A stretch of DNA of 64,000 nt from contig NZ_JALKAP010000013.1 in the NCBI RefSeq assembly GCF_023016045.1, positions 1-64,000 of the forward strand. The letters run 5' to 3'. This DNA is from Marinobacter sp. S6332 (GTDB lineage Bacteria; Pseudomonadota; Gammaproteobacteria; Pseudomonadales; Oleiphilaceae). Shown here one piece after another: positions 52,040 to 61,213 of the stretch. How positions within the stretch are numbered: position 1 is the stretch's first letter; each line of letters starts with the position of its first letter. The notes under the pieces were generated by a model. That model did no database searches, was not told where the DNA came from, and saw only the letters and a program-made list of their open reading frames with translations. The position numbers and the translations under genes were made by a program.

Positions 52040-52933
52040 ATGCTCAGCTTCCTACCCGCTCCCGTTATCGGCGTAATCAACTCTATTCTGTTGGCAATCA
52101 ATACGCTGTTTTGGTGTTTGTTGCTCTATATTCCAGCGCTGTTGAAGCTCATTATCCCCCATAAGGGCTTCCGGGTTCTGTGCACCCGCATCATTATCTG
52201 GATTTCGGAATCCTGGGTGGCGTGCAATACCGGCTGGATGAAGCTAACCCATGGTACGCAATGGCAGGTTACCGGCGCGGAAAACTTGCGCCGTGAAAGC
52301 TGGTACCTAGTGCTTAGTAATCATCAGAGCTGGGTGGATATTTTTGCCATGCAGCGGGTATTTAACCGTCGTGCGCCTTTTTTGAAGTTCTTTTTGAAGC
52401 AGCAGCTTATATGGGTACCGGTTATCGGGCTGGCTTGGTGGGGGTTGGATTTCCCGTTTATGAAGCGGTATACCCGAGAGTATTTGATCAAACACCCGGA
52501 GAAACGTGGCGAAGACCTGAAAGCCACCCGCCGTGCCTGCGAGAAGTTTCGTTACACCCCGGTGAGCGTCATGAACTTTGTAGAGGGCACCCGGTTTACC
52601 CCGGCAAAACACGAGAAACAAAAATCACGCTACAAGCACCTGCTTACCCCAAAAGCCGGTGGTGCCGCTTTCGTACTGGACACCATGGGCGATTCGATTC
52701 AGACGCTGGTTGATGTAACCATTGCCTACCCGGGCGGTGCACCGTCATTCTGGGATTTTATTTGCGGCCGGGTGAAGGAAGTGAAAATGGAAATTCATAC
52801 CGTGACCATTCCAGAGCACCTTAAGGGCCGGGATTATGCCACTGATGCGGAGCATAGGCGCAACGTGAAGAACTGGCTGACGGAGCAGTGGCAGGCTAAG
52901 GATGCCCGCCTAGAGGAAATGCTCCGCCCATAG
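52040..52933 (+). CDS. PlsC-type 1-acyl-glycerol-3-phosphate acyltransferase (YihG-like)
   Basis: A 297-residue membrane acyltransferase of the YihG/LCLAT branch. Hydrophobic N-terminal helices (VIGVINSILLAINTLFWCLL) precede motif I LSNHQSWVDIFAM (H-X4-D), motif II around LDFPFMKRYTRE and motif III FVEGTRFTPAKHEKQ. It would acylate lysophosphatidate or a related lysophospholipid. I start at the ATG at 52040, six bases after AGGA; upstream frame back to 51926 lacks a ribosome-binding site. Its end is 15 bp from the convergent rnb-like gene. Confidence 0.9.
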   Translation: MLSFLPAPVIGVINSILLAINTLFWCLLLYIPALLKLIIPHKGFRVLCTRIIIWISESWVACNTGWMKLTHGTQWQVTGAENLRRESWYLVLSNHQSWVDIFAMQRVFNRRAPFLKFFLKQQLIWVPVIGLAWWGLDFPFMKRYTREYLIKHPEKRGEDLKATRRACEKFRYTPVSVMNFVEGTRFTPAKHEKQKSRYKHLLTPKAGGAAFVLDTMGDSIQTLVDVTIAYPGGAPSFWDFICGRVKEVKMEIHTVTIPEHLKGRDYATDAEHRRNVKNWLTEQWQAKDARLEEMLRP

Positions 52934-52948
52934 TTCTTACAAGCGGCG

Positions 52949-54982
52949 TCAGCTTTTGCTGTCGCCGCTCTCCAGTGCATTCTCCTGCACATCTTCTTTT
53001 GCGCCTTCCTTGCCAGGCACTTTCGGCTTTTCATCCGCGTCAACAAGTTTGAAATTGATCTGCCGACGTTCTTCTTCCACGCCTGCAAAGCTCACTTTAA
53101 CCGCCTGTTCAAGCTGGAAAATGCGTCCGTTTTTGTTGTGAATCAGGCGCAGTGTGATCGGATCGAAGCTGTACTTGCCGTTTAGATCTTTGCAGCTAAC
53201 AAAGCCTTCGAGACCAGTGGCTTCCAAGCGAACAAAGAATCCTGCTGGAATGGTTCGGCTGATGACACCATCCATAGGTTCATCACTGAGGGTTTTGGCG
53301 AAGTCGCTCTTCAGCCAAGTTTCCAGACTATTGGCCGCCTGACGTGCTTTGAACTGGGTGGCCTGAAGTGCCAGCAGTTGCTCGCTGCTCAGTGTCTTCA
53401 TGGGGGTGTCCCAGAGTGCTGATTTGATCACCCGGTGGACATACAGATCAGAATACTTGCGCAAGGGCGATGTAAACGTGGTGTAGGCATTCAGCCCCAT
53501 ACCTTGATGGGGTGCTGCGGTAAACGTCAGCTCCGCCCGCGCCAATTGGCGCGAAAGAATGGTCTTCACCGGCACGTCCGCTTCCAAGTCTGATGTTTGT
53601 ATCATCAGCGCTTTGAAGCCTTCCGGTGTGGTGGCATCTATATCCGCCAAGTGCGGCGCATAGCCTTCAATCAGCGCTCGAACATTGTCGGCGCGATCTT
53701 CCCGTAGCCCGGGGTGTTGGATGAACAGGCCTGAAGGCTGTTTAGTCAGAAAGTCTGCAGCGCAGCGATTAGCTGCAACCATGCACTCTTCTACCAGACG
53801 ATGGGCTTCGTTCTGGATGGAAGGTTCGATGGCGCGAATACGTCGGTTTTCATCCAGCCTTAAGCGAAACTCCGGCCGGTCGCCACTCAGCAGAGCGTTC
53901 TCGCTGCGCCATTTTCGCAATGCCGTTGCAGCCTGATGTAGCTGGTCCAAACTGTTACAAACTGAGTCTGGCAGTGCTTTTATGTCTTCGTCTTCACGCC
54001 CTTCGATCAGGTTTGAGACCAGATCGTAGCTGAGTTTGCCATGTGAACGGATAACGGCCTGATGGAAGCTGTAATCACCCAAGCTGCCGTCGTTGTTGAC
54101 CTGCAAATCGCACACGAGCGCCAGCCGCTTCACGTCTGGCATGAGTGAGCACAACCGGGTGCTGATGGCGTCTGGCAACATGGGCAGCGGTTCGCCCGGG
54201 AAATAAATGGCAGTAGCGCGCTTGAAGGCTTCAAATTCCGCCGCACTTTCCGGCTCAATCACCGCAGACGGATCGGCAATAGCAATCGATAACGCCCAGC
54301 CTGTAACGTTTGGCTCTGCCAGCAAAGCGTCGTCCATGTCTTGGGTGGCCGGGCTATCAATAGTCACATAGGCGCGGTCTGTGCGGTCTTCACGATCTGT
54401 TTCGAGGGCATCAATGGCTGCCTCGTTCAAGTTATCTGCTTGTTCTGTTACGGCTGTAGGCCAGACGTCTGCCAAATCGAAGGTTGCAAGAGTCAGCGCA
54501 CGCTCAATACCCGGCTCACCGGCTTTACCGATAACCCGTAGAACCTTGGCTTGGCCTTTCCCATCTTTGATGGGGTGCTTGTGCATGCAGCAGTATAGAT
54601 AGTCATCTGGCTCTGCGTTCATGCGCTCTTTTGGCGGAATAAAAATCCAGCGATTGATGCCGGGGGTTTCCGGCACCACAAAATGCCCTTTACCTTTTAC
54701 AAGGTAGCGCCCAACAAAGGTGCTTAGTCGGCTTTCAATGAGCTCGTCTATTAAACCTTGGGTTTTACCTTTTTCAACTTCCAGCTCGGTGACACTAACT
54801 CTGTCACCCGGGAGCACTTTTTGCATTTCTTCTGGTGGCAGGAATAGATCCCGCCCTTCATCCAGTGCGACGAATCCGAAGCGGCCGTTGGTGGCTTTAA
54901 CCGTTCCGGGGAAAACAACTTTGTTTTCCTCAATGTCAGACTTTAGCTGGCGCAGCTGGTTTAGAGCGTCGGCATTGAGCAT
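52949..54982 (-). CDS. rnb: Exoribonuclease II (RNB family)
   Basis: A 677-residue 3'-5' exoribonuclease. It has N-terminal cold-shock-like domains (about 15-170), the RNB catalytic domain with YVTIDSPATQDMDDALLAEP (metal-binding Asp residues) and MVAANRCAADF, FTSPLRKYSDLYVHRVI, and a C-terminal S1 domain (about 560-650, FVRLEATGLEGFVSCKDLNG). An acidic tail follows (KEGAKEDVQENALESG). Size is nearer to E. coli RNase II (644) than to RNase R (about 810), so I call it Rnb. Confidence 0.85.
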   Translation of the reverse strand: MLNADALNQLRQLKSDIEENKVVFPGTVKATNGRFGFVALDEGRDLFLPPEEMQKVLPGDRVSVTELEVEKGKTQGLIDELIESRLSTFVGRYLVKGKGHFVVPETPGINRWIFIPPKERMNAEPDDYLYCCMHKHPIKDGKGQAKVLRVIGKAGEPGIERALTLATFDLADVWPTAVTEQADNLNEAAIDALETDREDRTDRAYVTIDSPATQDMDDALLAEPNVTGWALSIAIADPSAVIEPESAAEFEAFKRATAIYFPGEPLPMLPDAISTRLCSLMPDVKRLALVCDLQVNNDGSLGDYSFHQAVIRSHGKLSYDLVSNLIEGREDEDIKALPDSVCNSLDQLHQAATALRKWRSENALLSGDRPEFRLRLDENRRIRAIEPSIQNEAHRLVEECMVAANRCAADFLTKQPSGLFIQHPGLREDRADNVRALIEGYAPHLADIDATTPEGFKALMIQTSDLEADVPVKTILSRQLARAELTFTAAPHQGMGLNAYTTFTSPLRKYSDLYVHRVIKSALWDTPMKTLSSEQLLALQATQFKARQAANSLETWLKSDFAKTLSDEPMDGVISRTIPAGFFVRLEATGLEGFVSCKDLNGKYSFDPITLRLIHNKNGRIFQLEQAVKVSFAGVEEERRQINFKLVDADEKPKVPGKEGAKEDVQENALESGDSKS

Positions 54983-55052
54983 GAGTTAACCTGACTGAAA
55001 AAATGAATGATGGGGCGGAGTATAACGGTTATGGCGGTACGAGTCAGACCTG

Positions 55053-56771
55053 TTACACAGAGCTTACTTCTGTATTTTCCGGACTGTTGATGCAAACTCG
55101 GTTGCGGCCTTCGCTCTTGGCCCGATATAAGGCTTGATCTGAATTTCTCAAAATTTTGCCCATGTCGTCTCCGGGCTTTGAAAAATAGCCGCCAACGCTA
55201 ACCGTTACCGGTGTGCCTGTTTTGCGGCTTTCTTGCTCAACGTTTTCGCGAATACGTTTGGCGATGTGTTCTAGCGTTGTTGGATCGCATGGGGAGAGCA
55301 AAATTACAAATTCATCGCCGCCCCAGCGCCCAGGGTGATCGTATGAACGAAGGGTGGCTTTTAGCCACAAGGCAACCCGGCAGAGAATTTCGTCACCAGC
55401 TTGATGGCCTAGTTGATCGTTTATTGACTTGAAGTGGTCAATGTCTAGCCAGATCACACCAAAACCCTTGCCCGATCGCTCTGCCCGATAAATTTCCTCA
55501 TCCAGAGCTTCATCCAAGCCTCGGCGGTTTTTCAGGCCGGTGAGAGGGTCCACCCGAGCCAGTTCGTGCAATTCATCGGTTCGCTGGGCAACCTTGTTTT
55601 CTAATTCCCGAGTAGAGTCACGCAAGCTGACGGTCATTTTTTCAAAGTGATCAACAAGTCGACCGATCTCGTTATCGGGTTTGTCCAGACGCGGTAGGGT
55701 AAAGCTCCCGCTCCGAACTTTCTCCACTGCCGCTTCCAGTCCGACAATGGGTTTTACGATGCGCGATTGGATAATGAGGTGGAATACAATTAACGTGATT
55801 AGAAGGCTGGCGATAAACACAGCCACCAGAGGCCAAAGGTAGCTTTGTGGCAGCAGAGTGTTGAGGTCTAGCAGGGTGATTTCGAACCAACCAATAGCAG
55901 GTAAAAATGCCACGCCTGCCAGATGCTCACGACCTTCTACAGTAACGAAGCCGCTTTCGACATGGCCTGACTTGCCAGCGTTTTTCTTCAATAACTGCAG
56001 CATGCCAAGAATTTTCTGTTTATCTTCGGGGGCTTCAAACAGGAGGTCGACGGTATTTTTCTGGCCTTCAGGTTTTACAACACTGGCGAAATCAATGTAA
56101 TTGCGATCCCGGTAGAGCTGAATGGCGCCGTTGTAGTCGACAAACAGGGTGGTGATGCCTTCCTGATTGATATCGACAATATCTTGCAAAAACGTATCAA
56201 GATTCATTCCGGTGCCAACCATACCCACGATCCGCTTGTCAGCATCACGCATGAGAACATCAATCCAAAGCTTAGTGACGCCCAGTTCGGTATCGGGGTT
56301 CACGTTCAGATGAAAATCCCGGCCTTCTTCAATTAACTGATAAAACCACGCATCGTCAGGCTTTTCCGAATTCAGAATGTAACGGAACTGCTGGTCTGCA
56401 AACTCATTTTTTTCGTTATTGAAGTAGTAGCGGCCGCTGTCTCTGAGCGCTACAAAATAGCTGTTATCACGGAAGTTGGTACGGAAGCTCTCCATCTCGC
56501 GGATAGCGTTGGTTTCGAGGGCTTGGTTCTCGGGGTCTTTTGCCCAATTAATCAGCGCGGTAGAGTCGGCCATTTGCCGGGCGAGGCCGATTTCTCGCTC
56601 CAGAGATTGTAGTAGGCGAGCGCTATCGTAGCGCACCTGTATCTCTGCCACTTGACGCCCCCAACGTTCAATCAAATCGGCAGATAGCTCTCGGTAGGCC
56701 AGCCAAGAGGCGCATGCAGCGACAATGATCAAGCCTGCGGCGAGGCTGAGAAACCGGGTTTTAAGACTCAA
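55053..56771 (-). CDS. Membrane diguanylate cyclase (Cache-HAMP-GGDEF)
   Basis: A 572-residue sensor enzyme making c-di-GMP. It has a first membrane helix at about 6-26, a periplasmic Cache-type sensor domain (about 30-310), a second helix (about 313-335, LVAVFIASLLITLIVFHLII), a HAMP segment, a short coiled coil and a GGDEF domain (about 405-560). The active motif RWGGDEFVILL is intact, and an inhibitory I-site RXXD (RSYD) stands five residues before it, so product feedback is likely. The start is a TTG with GGAG upstream. Convergent with nothing; single-gene unit. Confidence 0.92.
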   Translation of the reverse strand: MSLKTRFLSLAAGLIIVAACASWLAYRELSADLIERWGRQVAEIQVRYDSARLLQSLEREIGLARQMADSTALINWAKDPENQALETNAIREMESFRTNFRDNSYFVALRDSGRYYFNNEKNEFADQQFRYILNSEKPDDAWFYQLIEEGRDFHLNVNPDTELGVTKLWIDVLMRDADKRIVGMVGTGMNLDTFLQDIVDINQEGITTLFVDYNGAIQLYRDRNYIDFASVVKPEGQKNTVDLLFEAPEDKQKILGMLQLLKKNAGKSGHVESGFVTVEGREHLAGVAFLPAIGWFEITLLDLNTLLPQSYLWPLVAVFIASLLITLIVFHLIIQSRIVKPIVGLEAAVEKVRSGSFTLPRLDKPDNEIGRLVDHFEKMTVSLRDSTRELENKVAQRTDELHELARVDPLTGLKNRRGLDEALDEEIYRAERSGKGFGVIWLDIDHFKSINDQLGHQAGDEILCRVALWLKATLRSYDHPGRWGGDEFVILLSPCDPTTLEHIAKRIRENVEQESRKTGTPVTVSVGGYFSKPGDDMGKILRNSDQALYRAKSEGRNRVCINSPENTEVSSV

Positions 56772-56879
56772 GAAGTGCTGGCTCCGTTTTCCGGGGTGTC
56801 GGAGTCAATAATAGTGCACTGTCAGCCCCGTGTGTAGAAAACTAGGCCAGAAAACCCTGAAAACCTGTTAAAGGTCATG

Positions 56880-56901
56880 GCCGGTGCTTTGGGGCACCGG
56901 C
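56880..56901 (-). terminator. Hairpin terminator after the copper operon
   Basis: GCCGGTGC / GCACCGGC, an 8-bp perfect stem with a 6-base loop, 45 bp past the stop of the DUF411 gene on the minus strand. The T run is weak. Confidence 0.5.
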
Positions 56902-56946
56902 GGGCTTAGGTTCAGGTGCTCGTACTTTTGGGCTCTAGTCTAGGGT

Positions 56947-57396
56947 TCAGTTGTGCTCGGAAAAAACCTTGGTTTGCCCGTTATCGTTGAACATCAGCAC
57001 TTGGTAGTGGTCTTTGCGGTCGCCCATTTCCATACCGGGGGAGCCAGCGGGCATGCCGGGAACAGCTAGGCCTCTGGCCTTTGGCGCGTCGGCGAGAAGC
57101 CGCTGAATATCGCTAGCGGGTACGTGGCCTTCAATCACATAGTCACCCACGAAAGCGGTGTGGCAGCTCGCCAGATTGGGGCTAAGTCCAGCTTCCATTT
57201 TGACACGGTTCATGTTGTGGGTGTCGGTGACCTCCACATCAAAACCATTGCCTTCCAGATGGTCAACCCAGTCTGTGCAACAACCGCATGTTGGCGATTT
57301 ATAAACATGAATACTCTGTGCAGCGCCTGCTGCCAGTAGAGGGGTGCTAAAGCCGAGCGCGCCGACCAGAGCCATTCCGAGAATCTGCTTTTTCAT
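56947..57396 (-). CDS. DUF411 periplasmic metal-binding protein
   Basis: A 149-residue exported protein of the DUF411 family, usually found in copper-resistance loci. The signal peptide is MKKQILGMALVGALGF, then STPLLAAGA. The thioredoxin-like motif VYKSPTCGCCTDWVDHLEGN holds three Cys (CGCC preceded by TC), and another Cys follows in NLASCHTAFVGDYVIEGHVP. The C-terminal part is Met- and Gly-rich (GMPAGSPGMEMGDR), fitting Cu(I) binding. I start at the ATG at 57396. It is the last gene of the merR-copA-smORF operon. Confidence 0.9.
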   Translation of the reverse strand: MKKQILGMALVGALGFSTPLLAAGAAQSIHVYKSPTCGCCTDWVDHLEGNGFDVEVTDTHNMNRVKMEAGLSPNLASCHTAFVGDYVIEGHVPASDIQRLLADAPKARGLAVPGMPAGSPGMEMGDRKDHYQVLMFNDNGQTKVFSEHN

Positions 57397-57421
57397 GGTT
57401 TTTCTCTCTTTAACGTTGTGT

Positions 57422-57538
57422 TCAATGGTGGCTGTGATCCTGCGCCTGCGCATCACTATCTGTTGACGAAAGCCAGAACCACCACACTGTGGCGGCCATC
57501 AGAGCAAGTCCTACGGTATTGACCAGTATTGCTTCCAT
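57422..57538 (-). CDS. Small 38-aa membrane peptide with His-rich tail, coupled to copA
   Basis: The copA stop overlaps an ATG (TGATG; ATG at 57538-57536) that opens 38 codons ending in TGA at 57424-57422. The peptide has one hydrophobic helix (ILVNTVGLALMAATVWWFWL) and a polar tail ending QAQDHSHH, which could bind metal. One-base overlap with copA and its position before the DUF411 gene argue for real, coupled translation. It is too short for routine gene calling. Role unknown; perhaps a modulator of the P-type ATPase. Confidence 0.65.
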   Translation of the reverse strand: MEAILVNTVGLALMAATVWWFWLSSTDSDAQAQDHSHH

Positions 57539-60165
57539 CAGTTCCGCTCCTCTTTTGGTGCTTGGCCTGACGCTTGGACCGGTTTATGGCTGGTTTTAAA
57601 CAGGCGCAGCCGGTTGGCGTTGGTAACAACGGTTACTGATGACAGCGACATGGCTGCGCCAGCCAGAATCGGACTCATCAGAATGCCCCAAACCGGATAC
57701 AACAGGCCAGCGGCAACGGGAATGCCTAGCGTGTTATAAACAAAGGCGCCAAATAGGTTTTGGTGAATGTTTTTTACGGTAGCCCGGGAGATTTCTATGG
57801 CATCCGGCACACCGTGCAAAGAGCCGCGCATTAGCGTAATGGCCGCGCTTTCGATGGCGACGTCTGTGCCTGTGCCAATGGCGAAGCCCACATCGGCAGC
57901 CGCCAGCGCAGGAGCGTCGTTGATGCCGTCGCCCACCATGGCAACCGTGTAGCCTTTGCCGCGCATTTCATTCACCACATCGGCCTTGTCTTCCGGTAGA
58001 ACTTCGGCGCGGTAATCGTCGATACCCGTCTTTGCGGCAATGGCTTTGGCGGTGGCGTCTATATCGCCGGTAACCATCATTACCCGTATACCCGCATCGT
58101 GTAGGCGCCGAATGGCGGCTTCTGAATCCGCTTTTATAGCATCGGCCACGCCCATAACGCCCAGTAACTCCGTGCTGCGGGCAAGAAACAAGGGCGTGCC
58201 GGCTTGCTCGGTGATGGAGTTCTCTGCATCTGCCAGGCTATCCAATGATACGCCTTCGGCCTCCAGCCAGCGGCGGTTACCCAAGCGAATCTTGTCGCCT
58301 TCATACTCGCCTGCCACGCCTTTGCCATTCAGTGCTTCAAAGTCAGTCACTTTAAGTGGTTGTGCGCTTTGCTCTTTTGCTTTGTTAACAATGGCTTCCG
58401 CAAGCGGGTGCTCGGAGTGCTGCTCCAAGCCTGCAGCTAGCGCCAGAAGCTGTTGTTCATCGCCATTTACCGCATGCACGCTGGTCACCGCCGGGTGACC
58501 TTCGGTGATGGTGCCGGTCTTATCAAGAATCACTAAATCCAGTTTACCAGCTGTTTGCAGGGCATCACCCTGACGAATCAGGGCGCCATACTCCGCCGCC
58601 TTACCAACACCCACCATCACCGACATAGGCGTAGCTAGCCCTAAAGCACAGGGGCAGGCAATAATCAGTACGGTCGTAGCTGCAACCATCATGTGCACAA
58701 CCGCGGGCTCAGGGCCAACGTTGTACCAAACCAGCGCAGCGGCGATGGCAATCAACATAACGCTGGGTACGAACACCGATGATATTTTATCTGCCAACCG
58801 CCCGATGGCAGGTTTTGAGCCTTGCGCCTTCTTCACCAAATGAATGATCTGAGCCAACGCAGTTTCGCTACCCACCCGCGTGGCCTCATAAACAATTCCG
58901 CCGTGGGTATTGAGCGTACCGGCAGAAACATCGTCATCCACGCCCTTGCATACCGGCATGGGCTCACCCGTGAGCATGCTCTCGTCTATACGGGTGCTAC
59001 CTTCAACAACGCGCCCGTCTACGGGCAAATTCTCACCGGGGCGAACCCGAATGTGGTCGCCTTTGCGCACCTCCTCCACCGGGATATCTTGCTCCTGCCC
59101 ATCACGGATAACCCGCGCGGTTTTTGCCCGCAAATCCAACAGCCGACGCACAGCCTCGGACGTTTTGCCTTTTGCCCGCAACTCCAAAGCCTGACCCAGA
59201 TTGATCAAGCCGATAATCATCGCCGAAGCTTCAAAATACACATGCCGAGCCATCTCGGGTAAAGCATCGGGAATACTCACCACCGTGATGGAATACAACC
59301 AAGCAGTCCCTGTACCCAGCGCAATAAGCGTATCCATATTGGCATTATGGTGCCGGAAGGCCTTCCAGGCCCCGCTGTAGAAATGCCCACCCGTACCGGC
59401 CATAACCGCTAGCGTGAGCAAACCCAAACTCAGCCAAATACCTTGATTCGACTCGGTTACCGTCATGGAGCCAAACCCCATGCCGTAGATCATCATGGCA
59501 ACGCCCAGCCCCAAGCTAATCGCCATCTTCACCAGTAGAGTTTTATACCGCTTCTTGTCCTCTTCCTGCTTCTTATCATCTGCGGCATCCGCATCTTCAA
59601 TCACACTGGCGCCGTAACCAGAACTTTCTACGGCCTTAATCAGAGCCTGTGAATCCGACACCCCGGTTGCCGTAGCCGTGTCATCCGCAAGATTCATATG
59701 GGCATGGGTAACACCGGGCACCGACTTCAGTGCCTTCTCAATGGTATTTACACAGGAAGCGCAGGTGGCACCGGTAACAGCCAGATGCACCTCATCATCT
59801 CCGCGAGCCGGTTTCGGCTTTTCAGGTGCGCTCTCCGGAGGCTTAGCTTGGCCGCCTTCATCTATCGCTTGGTCTAACGGTGCATCAGCGGTGGCAGCCT
59901 TGTCAGCTTTGGAAGCGCAGCAACTGGTAGGCTTCTCTGCAGCAGCCACCGGCTCTGCCGGGTACCCCGTCTCAGTCACAACCCGGGCCGCCTCTTTGGC
60001 ATCGACACCCTCCGGCAAGGACACCGTCTGATCCTCCAGACTAACCTCAACCAAACCCACGTCACCGGTGAGCGGCTCCAGAGCATTACGAATCTTCTTG
60101 GCGCAGCCCTGACAAGTCGCGCCGGAAATACTCAGAGTAGGCTTCAACACAGATGCTTCGTTCAT
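57538..60165 (-). CDS. copA: Copper-translocating P1B-type ATPase
   Basis: An 875-residue heavy-metal ATPase exporting Cu(I) or similar soft metals from the cytoplasm. Two N-terminal HMA domains carry [10 protein letters not shown] (Cys18/Cys21) and [10 protein letters not shown], with an extra CC pair between them ([10 protein letters not shown]). The transport domain has the CPC motif [11 protein letters not shown], the phosphorylation site [12 protein letters not shown], and the hinge [14 protein letters not shown]. Eight membrane helices are visible. It is seven bases downstream of the merR-type gene and coupled to the 38-codon ORF. Confidence 0.94.
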   Translation of the reverse strand: MNEASVLKPTLSISGATCQGCAKKIRNALEPLTGDVGLVEVSLEDQTVSLPEGVDAKEAARVVTETGYPAEPVAAAEKPTSCCASKADKAATADAPLDQAIDEGGQAKPPESAPEKPKPARGDDEVHLAVTGATCASCVNTIEKALKSVPGVTHAHMNLADDTATATGVSDSQALIKAVESSGYGASVIEDADAADDKKQEEDKKRYKTLLVKMAISLGLGVAMMIYGMGFGSMTVTESNQGIWLSLGLLTLAVMAGTGGHFYSGAWKAFRHHNANMDTLIALGTGTAWLYSITVVSIPDALPEMARHVYFEASAMIIGLINLGQALELRAKGKTSEAVRRLLDLRAKTARVIRDGQEQDIPVEEVRKGDHIRVRPGENLPVDGRVVEGSTRIDESMLTGEPMPVCKGVDDDVSAGTLNTHGGIVYEATRVGSETALAQIIHLVKKAQGSKPAIGRLADKISSVFVPSVMLIAIAAALVWYNVGPEPAVVHMMVAATTVLIIACPCALGLATPMSVMVGVGKAAEYGALIRQGDALQTAGKLDLVILDKTGTITEGHPAVTSVHAVNGDEQQLLALAAGLEQHSEHPLAEAIVNKAKEQSAQPLKVTDFEALNGKGVAGEYEGDKIRLGNRRWLEAEGVSLDSLADAENSITEQAGTPLFLARSTELLGVMGVADAIKADSEAAIRRLHDAGIRVMMVTGDIDATAKAIAAKTGIDDYRAEVLPEDKADVVNEMRGKGYTVAMVGDGINDAPALAAADVGFAIGTGTDVAIESAAITLMRGSLHGVPDAIEISRATVKNIHQNLFGAFVYNTLGIPVAAGLLYPVWGILMSPILAGAAMSLSSVTVVTNANRLRLFKTSHKPVQASGQAPKEERN

Positions 60166-60171
60166 AGTGAT

Positions 60172-60603
60172 TTACTCCTCAACCTGCTTTGCGGGAGCCT
60201 TGTCATCCCAATGCTCAATCAACCGACAAATGGTGTGACCATCCGGCGTACCGTCGGGCATATCCTGCCAGGCGGCCAATGCTGTTTTCATACGCTTACG
60301 CAACTGCTGCAACTCATCAATCTCGCGCTCCACGTCCGCCAGCCGCTGCTGAAACACATCCCGAACCATGGGGCAGGGCGAGTGATGATCATCCGCCTGA
60401 TCCAAAATCTGCCTAACCTCGGGCAATGAAAACCCCAACTGCCGCGCCTTGCGAGCAAAACGCAAACGGCGAAGATCCTCAGTGTCGTAATGCTGATAAT
60501 TGTTATCCGGATTCCGAGTAGGTTTGAGCAACCCTTCCCGTGTATAAAAACGCACGGTGTCCGGATTAACCCCAGCAGCAGTAGCAAGTTCTTTAACTTT
60601 CAT
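60172..60603 (-). CDS. MerR family metal-responsive regulator
   Basis: A 143-residue MerR-type activator. The winged helix is MKVKELATAAGVNPDTVRFY with TREGLLKPTRNPDNNYQHYD, then a dimerisation coiled coil (about 80-110). Cys77 (HSPCPMVRDVF) and Cys126 (HTICRLIEHW) are placed as metal ligands. The spacing is closer to ZntR/MerR-like sensors than to CueR, although the partner is a copper-type ATPase. I start at the ATG at 60603; the upstream frame to 60708 runs through palindromic element C and is spurious (it reads MNTSLYACSPPSMAP). Confidence 0.9.
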   Translation of the reverse strand: MKVKELATAAGVNPDTVRFYTREGLLKPTRNPDNNYQHYDTEDLRRLRFARKARQLGFSLPEVRQILDQADDHHSPCPMVRDVFQQRLADVEREIDELQQLRKRMKTALAAWQDMPDGTPDGHTICRLIEHWDDKAPAKQVEE

Positions 60604-60635
60604 ATCCAGCAGCACCGCCAAATTCCAAGGAGCGG

Positions 60636-60735
60636 CGGTGTGGAAGGCCTGTCCGAAAATGCTCGGAGCCATGGATGGCGGAGAGCAAGCGTACAAGGAC
60701 GTATTCACAGCGGTTTTCGGACAGGCCTCACACCG
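60636..60735. repeat. Palindromic element C (conserved core, arms with 2-base bulge)
   Basis: Arms 60636-60659 and 60714-60735 are complementary over 22 pairs with two unpaired bases in the left arm. The 54-bp core 60660-60713 matches element A closely (GGAGCCATGGATGGCGGAG shared, same GACGTATTCACAGCG end). It lies 33 bp ahead of the merR-type start and 89 bp after the stop of the zinc-ribbon membrane protein gene. Confidence 0.88.
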
Positions 60736-60824
60736 TCGCGGCTATCACCGAAGTAGGATAGCTGAGCATATAGAAGATTTAAGGATAGCCTAAAACCTAT
60801 GACCTACTCACAGGTCAAAGGTTT

Positions 60825-61145
60825 TCAGGAAGAGGGGCTTTTCGCCCGAAGGAAGGTACCGCAGCTTTTGCACTGATCAGGGGCCATCAACTTAGCCTGC
60901 CAGCCAATCTTCACGCCACATGCAGGACAAGCCAGACGCAACTGCAAAATAATAATAGGAGTAACCAAAGCCACAAGCAGAAACCCCAAAGGCCCCCAAC
61001 TTTCGCCGCTGGAAAGCCCTAGCTGGCTACTGAACACCAGAATAATAACCAGAGCCACAAACGCAAAAATGAAATAATTCCGATTCCAACGCTCCCAGCG
61101 GCGAAGCTTGGCATCCTGTTCCGACGTTAAATAACCCGTGGCCAT
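60825..61145 (-). CDS. Small membrane protein with C-terminal zinc ribbon
   Basis: A 106-residue protein. After a charged N-terminus (SEQDAKLRRWERWNRN) there are two hydrophobic helices (FIFAFVALVIILVFSS and PLGFLLVALVTPIIILQLRL). The C-terminus has CPACGVKIGW and CKSCGTFLR, a four-cysteine zinc ribbon. I do not recognise a named family. It lies between the GGDEF-EAL gene and the metal operon on the same strand. Confidence 0.75.
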   Translation of the reverse strand: MATGYLTSEQDAKLRRWERWNRNYFIFAFVALVIILVFSSQLGLSSGESWGPLGFLLVALVTPIIILQLRLACPACGVKIGWQAKLMAPDQCKSCGTFLRAKSPSS

Positions 61146-61213
61146 AAAATCTCACCTAAGAATTCAATCACTGCCAACGCAATGGTGGGGATCACAGAAA
61201 ATAATTACAAACC

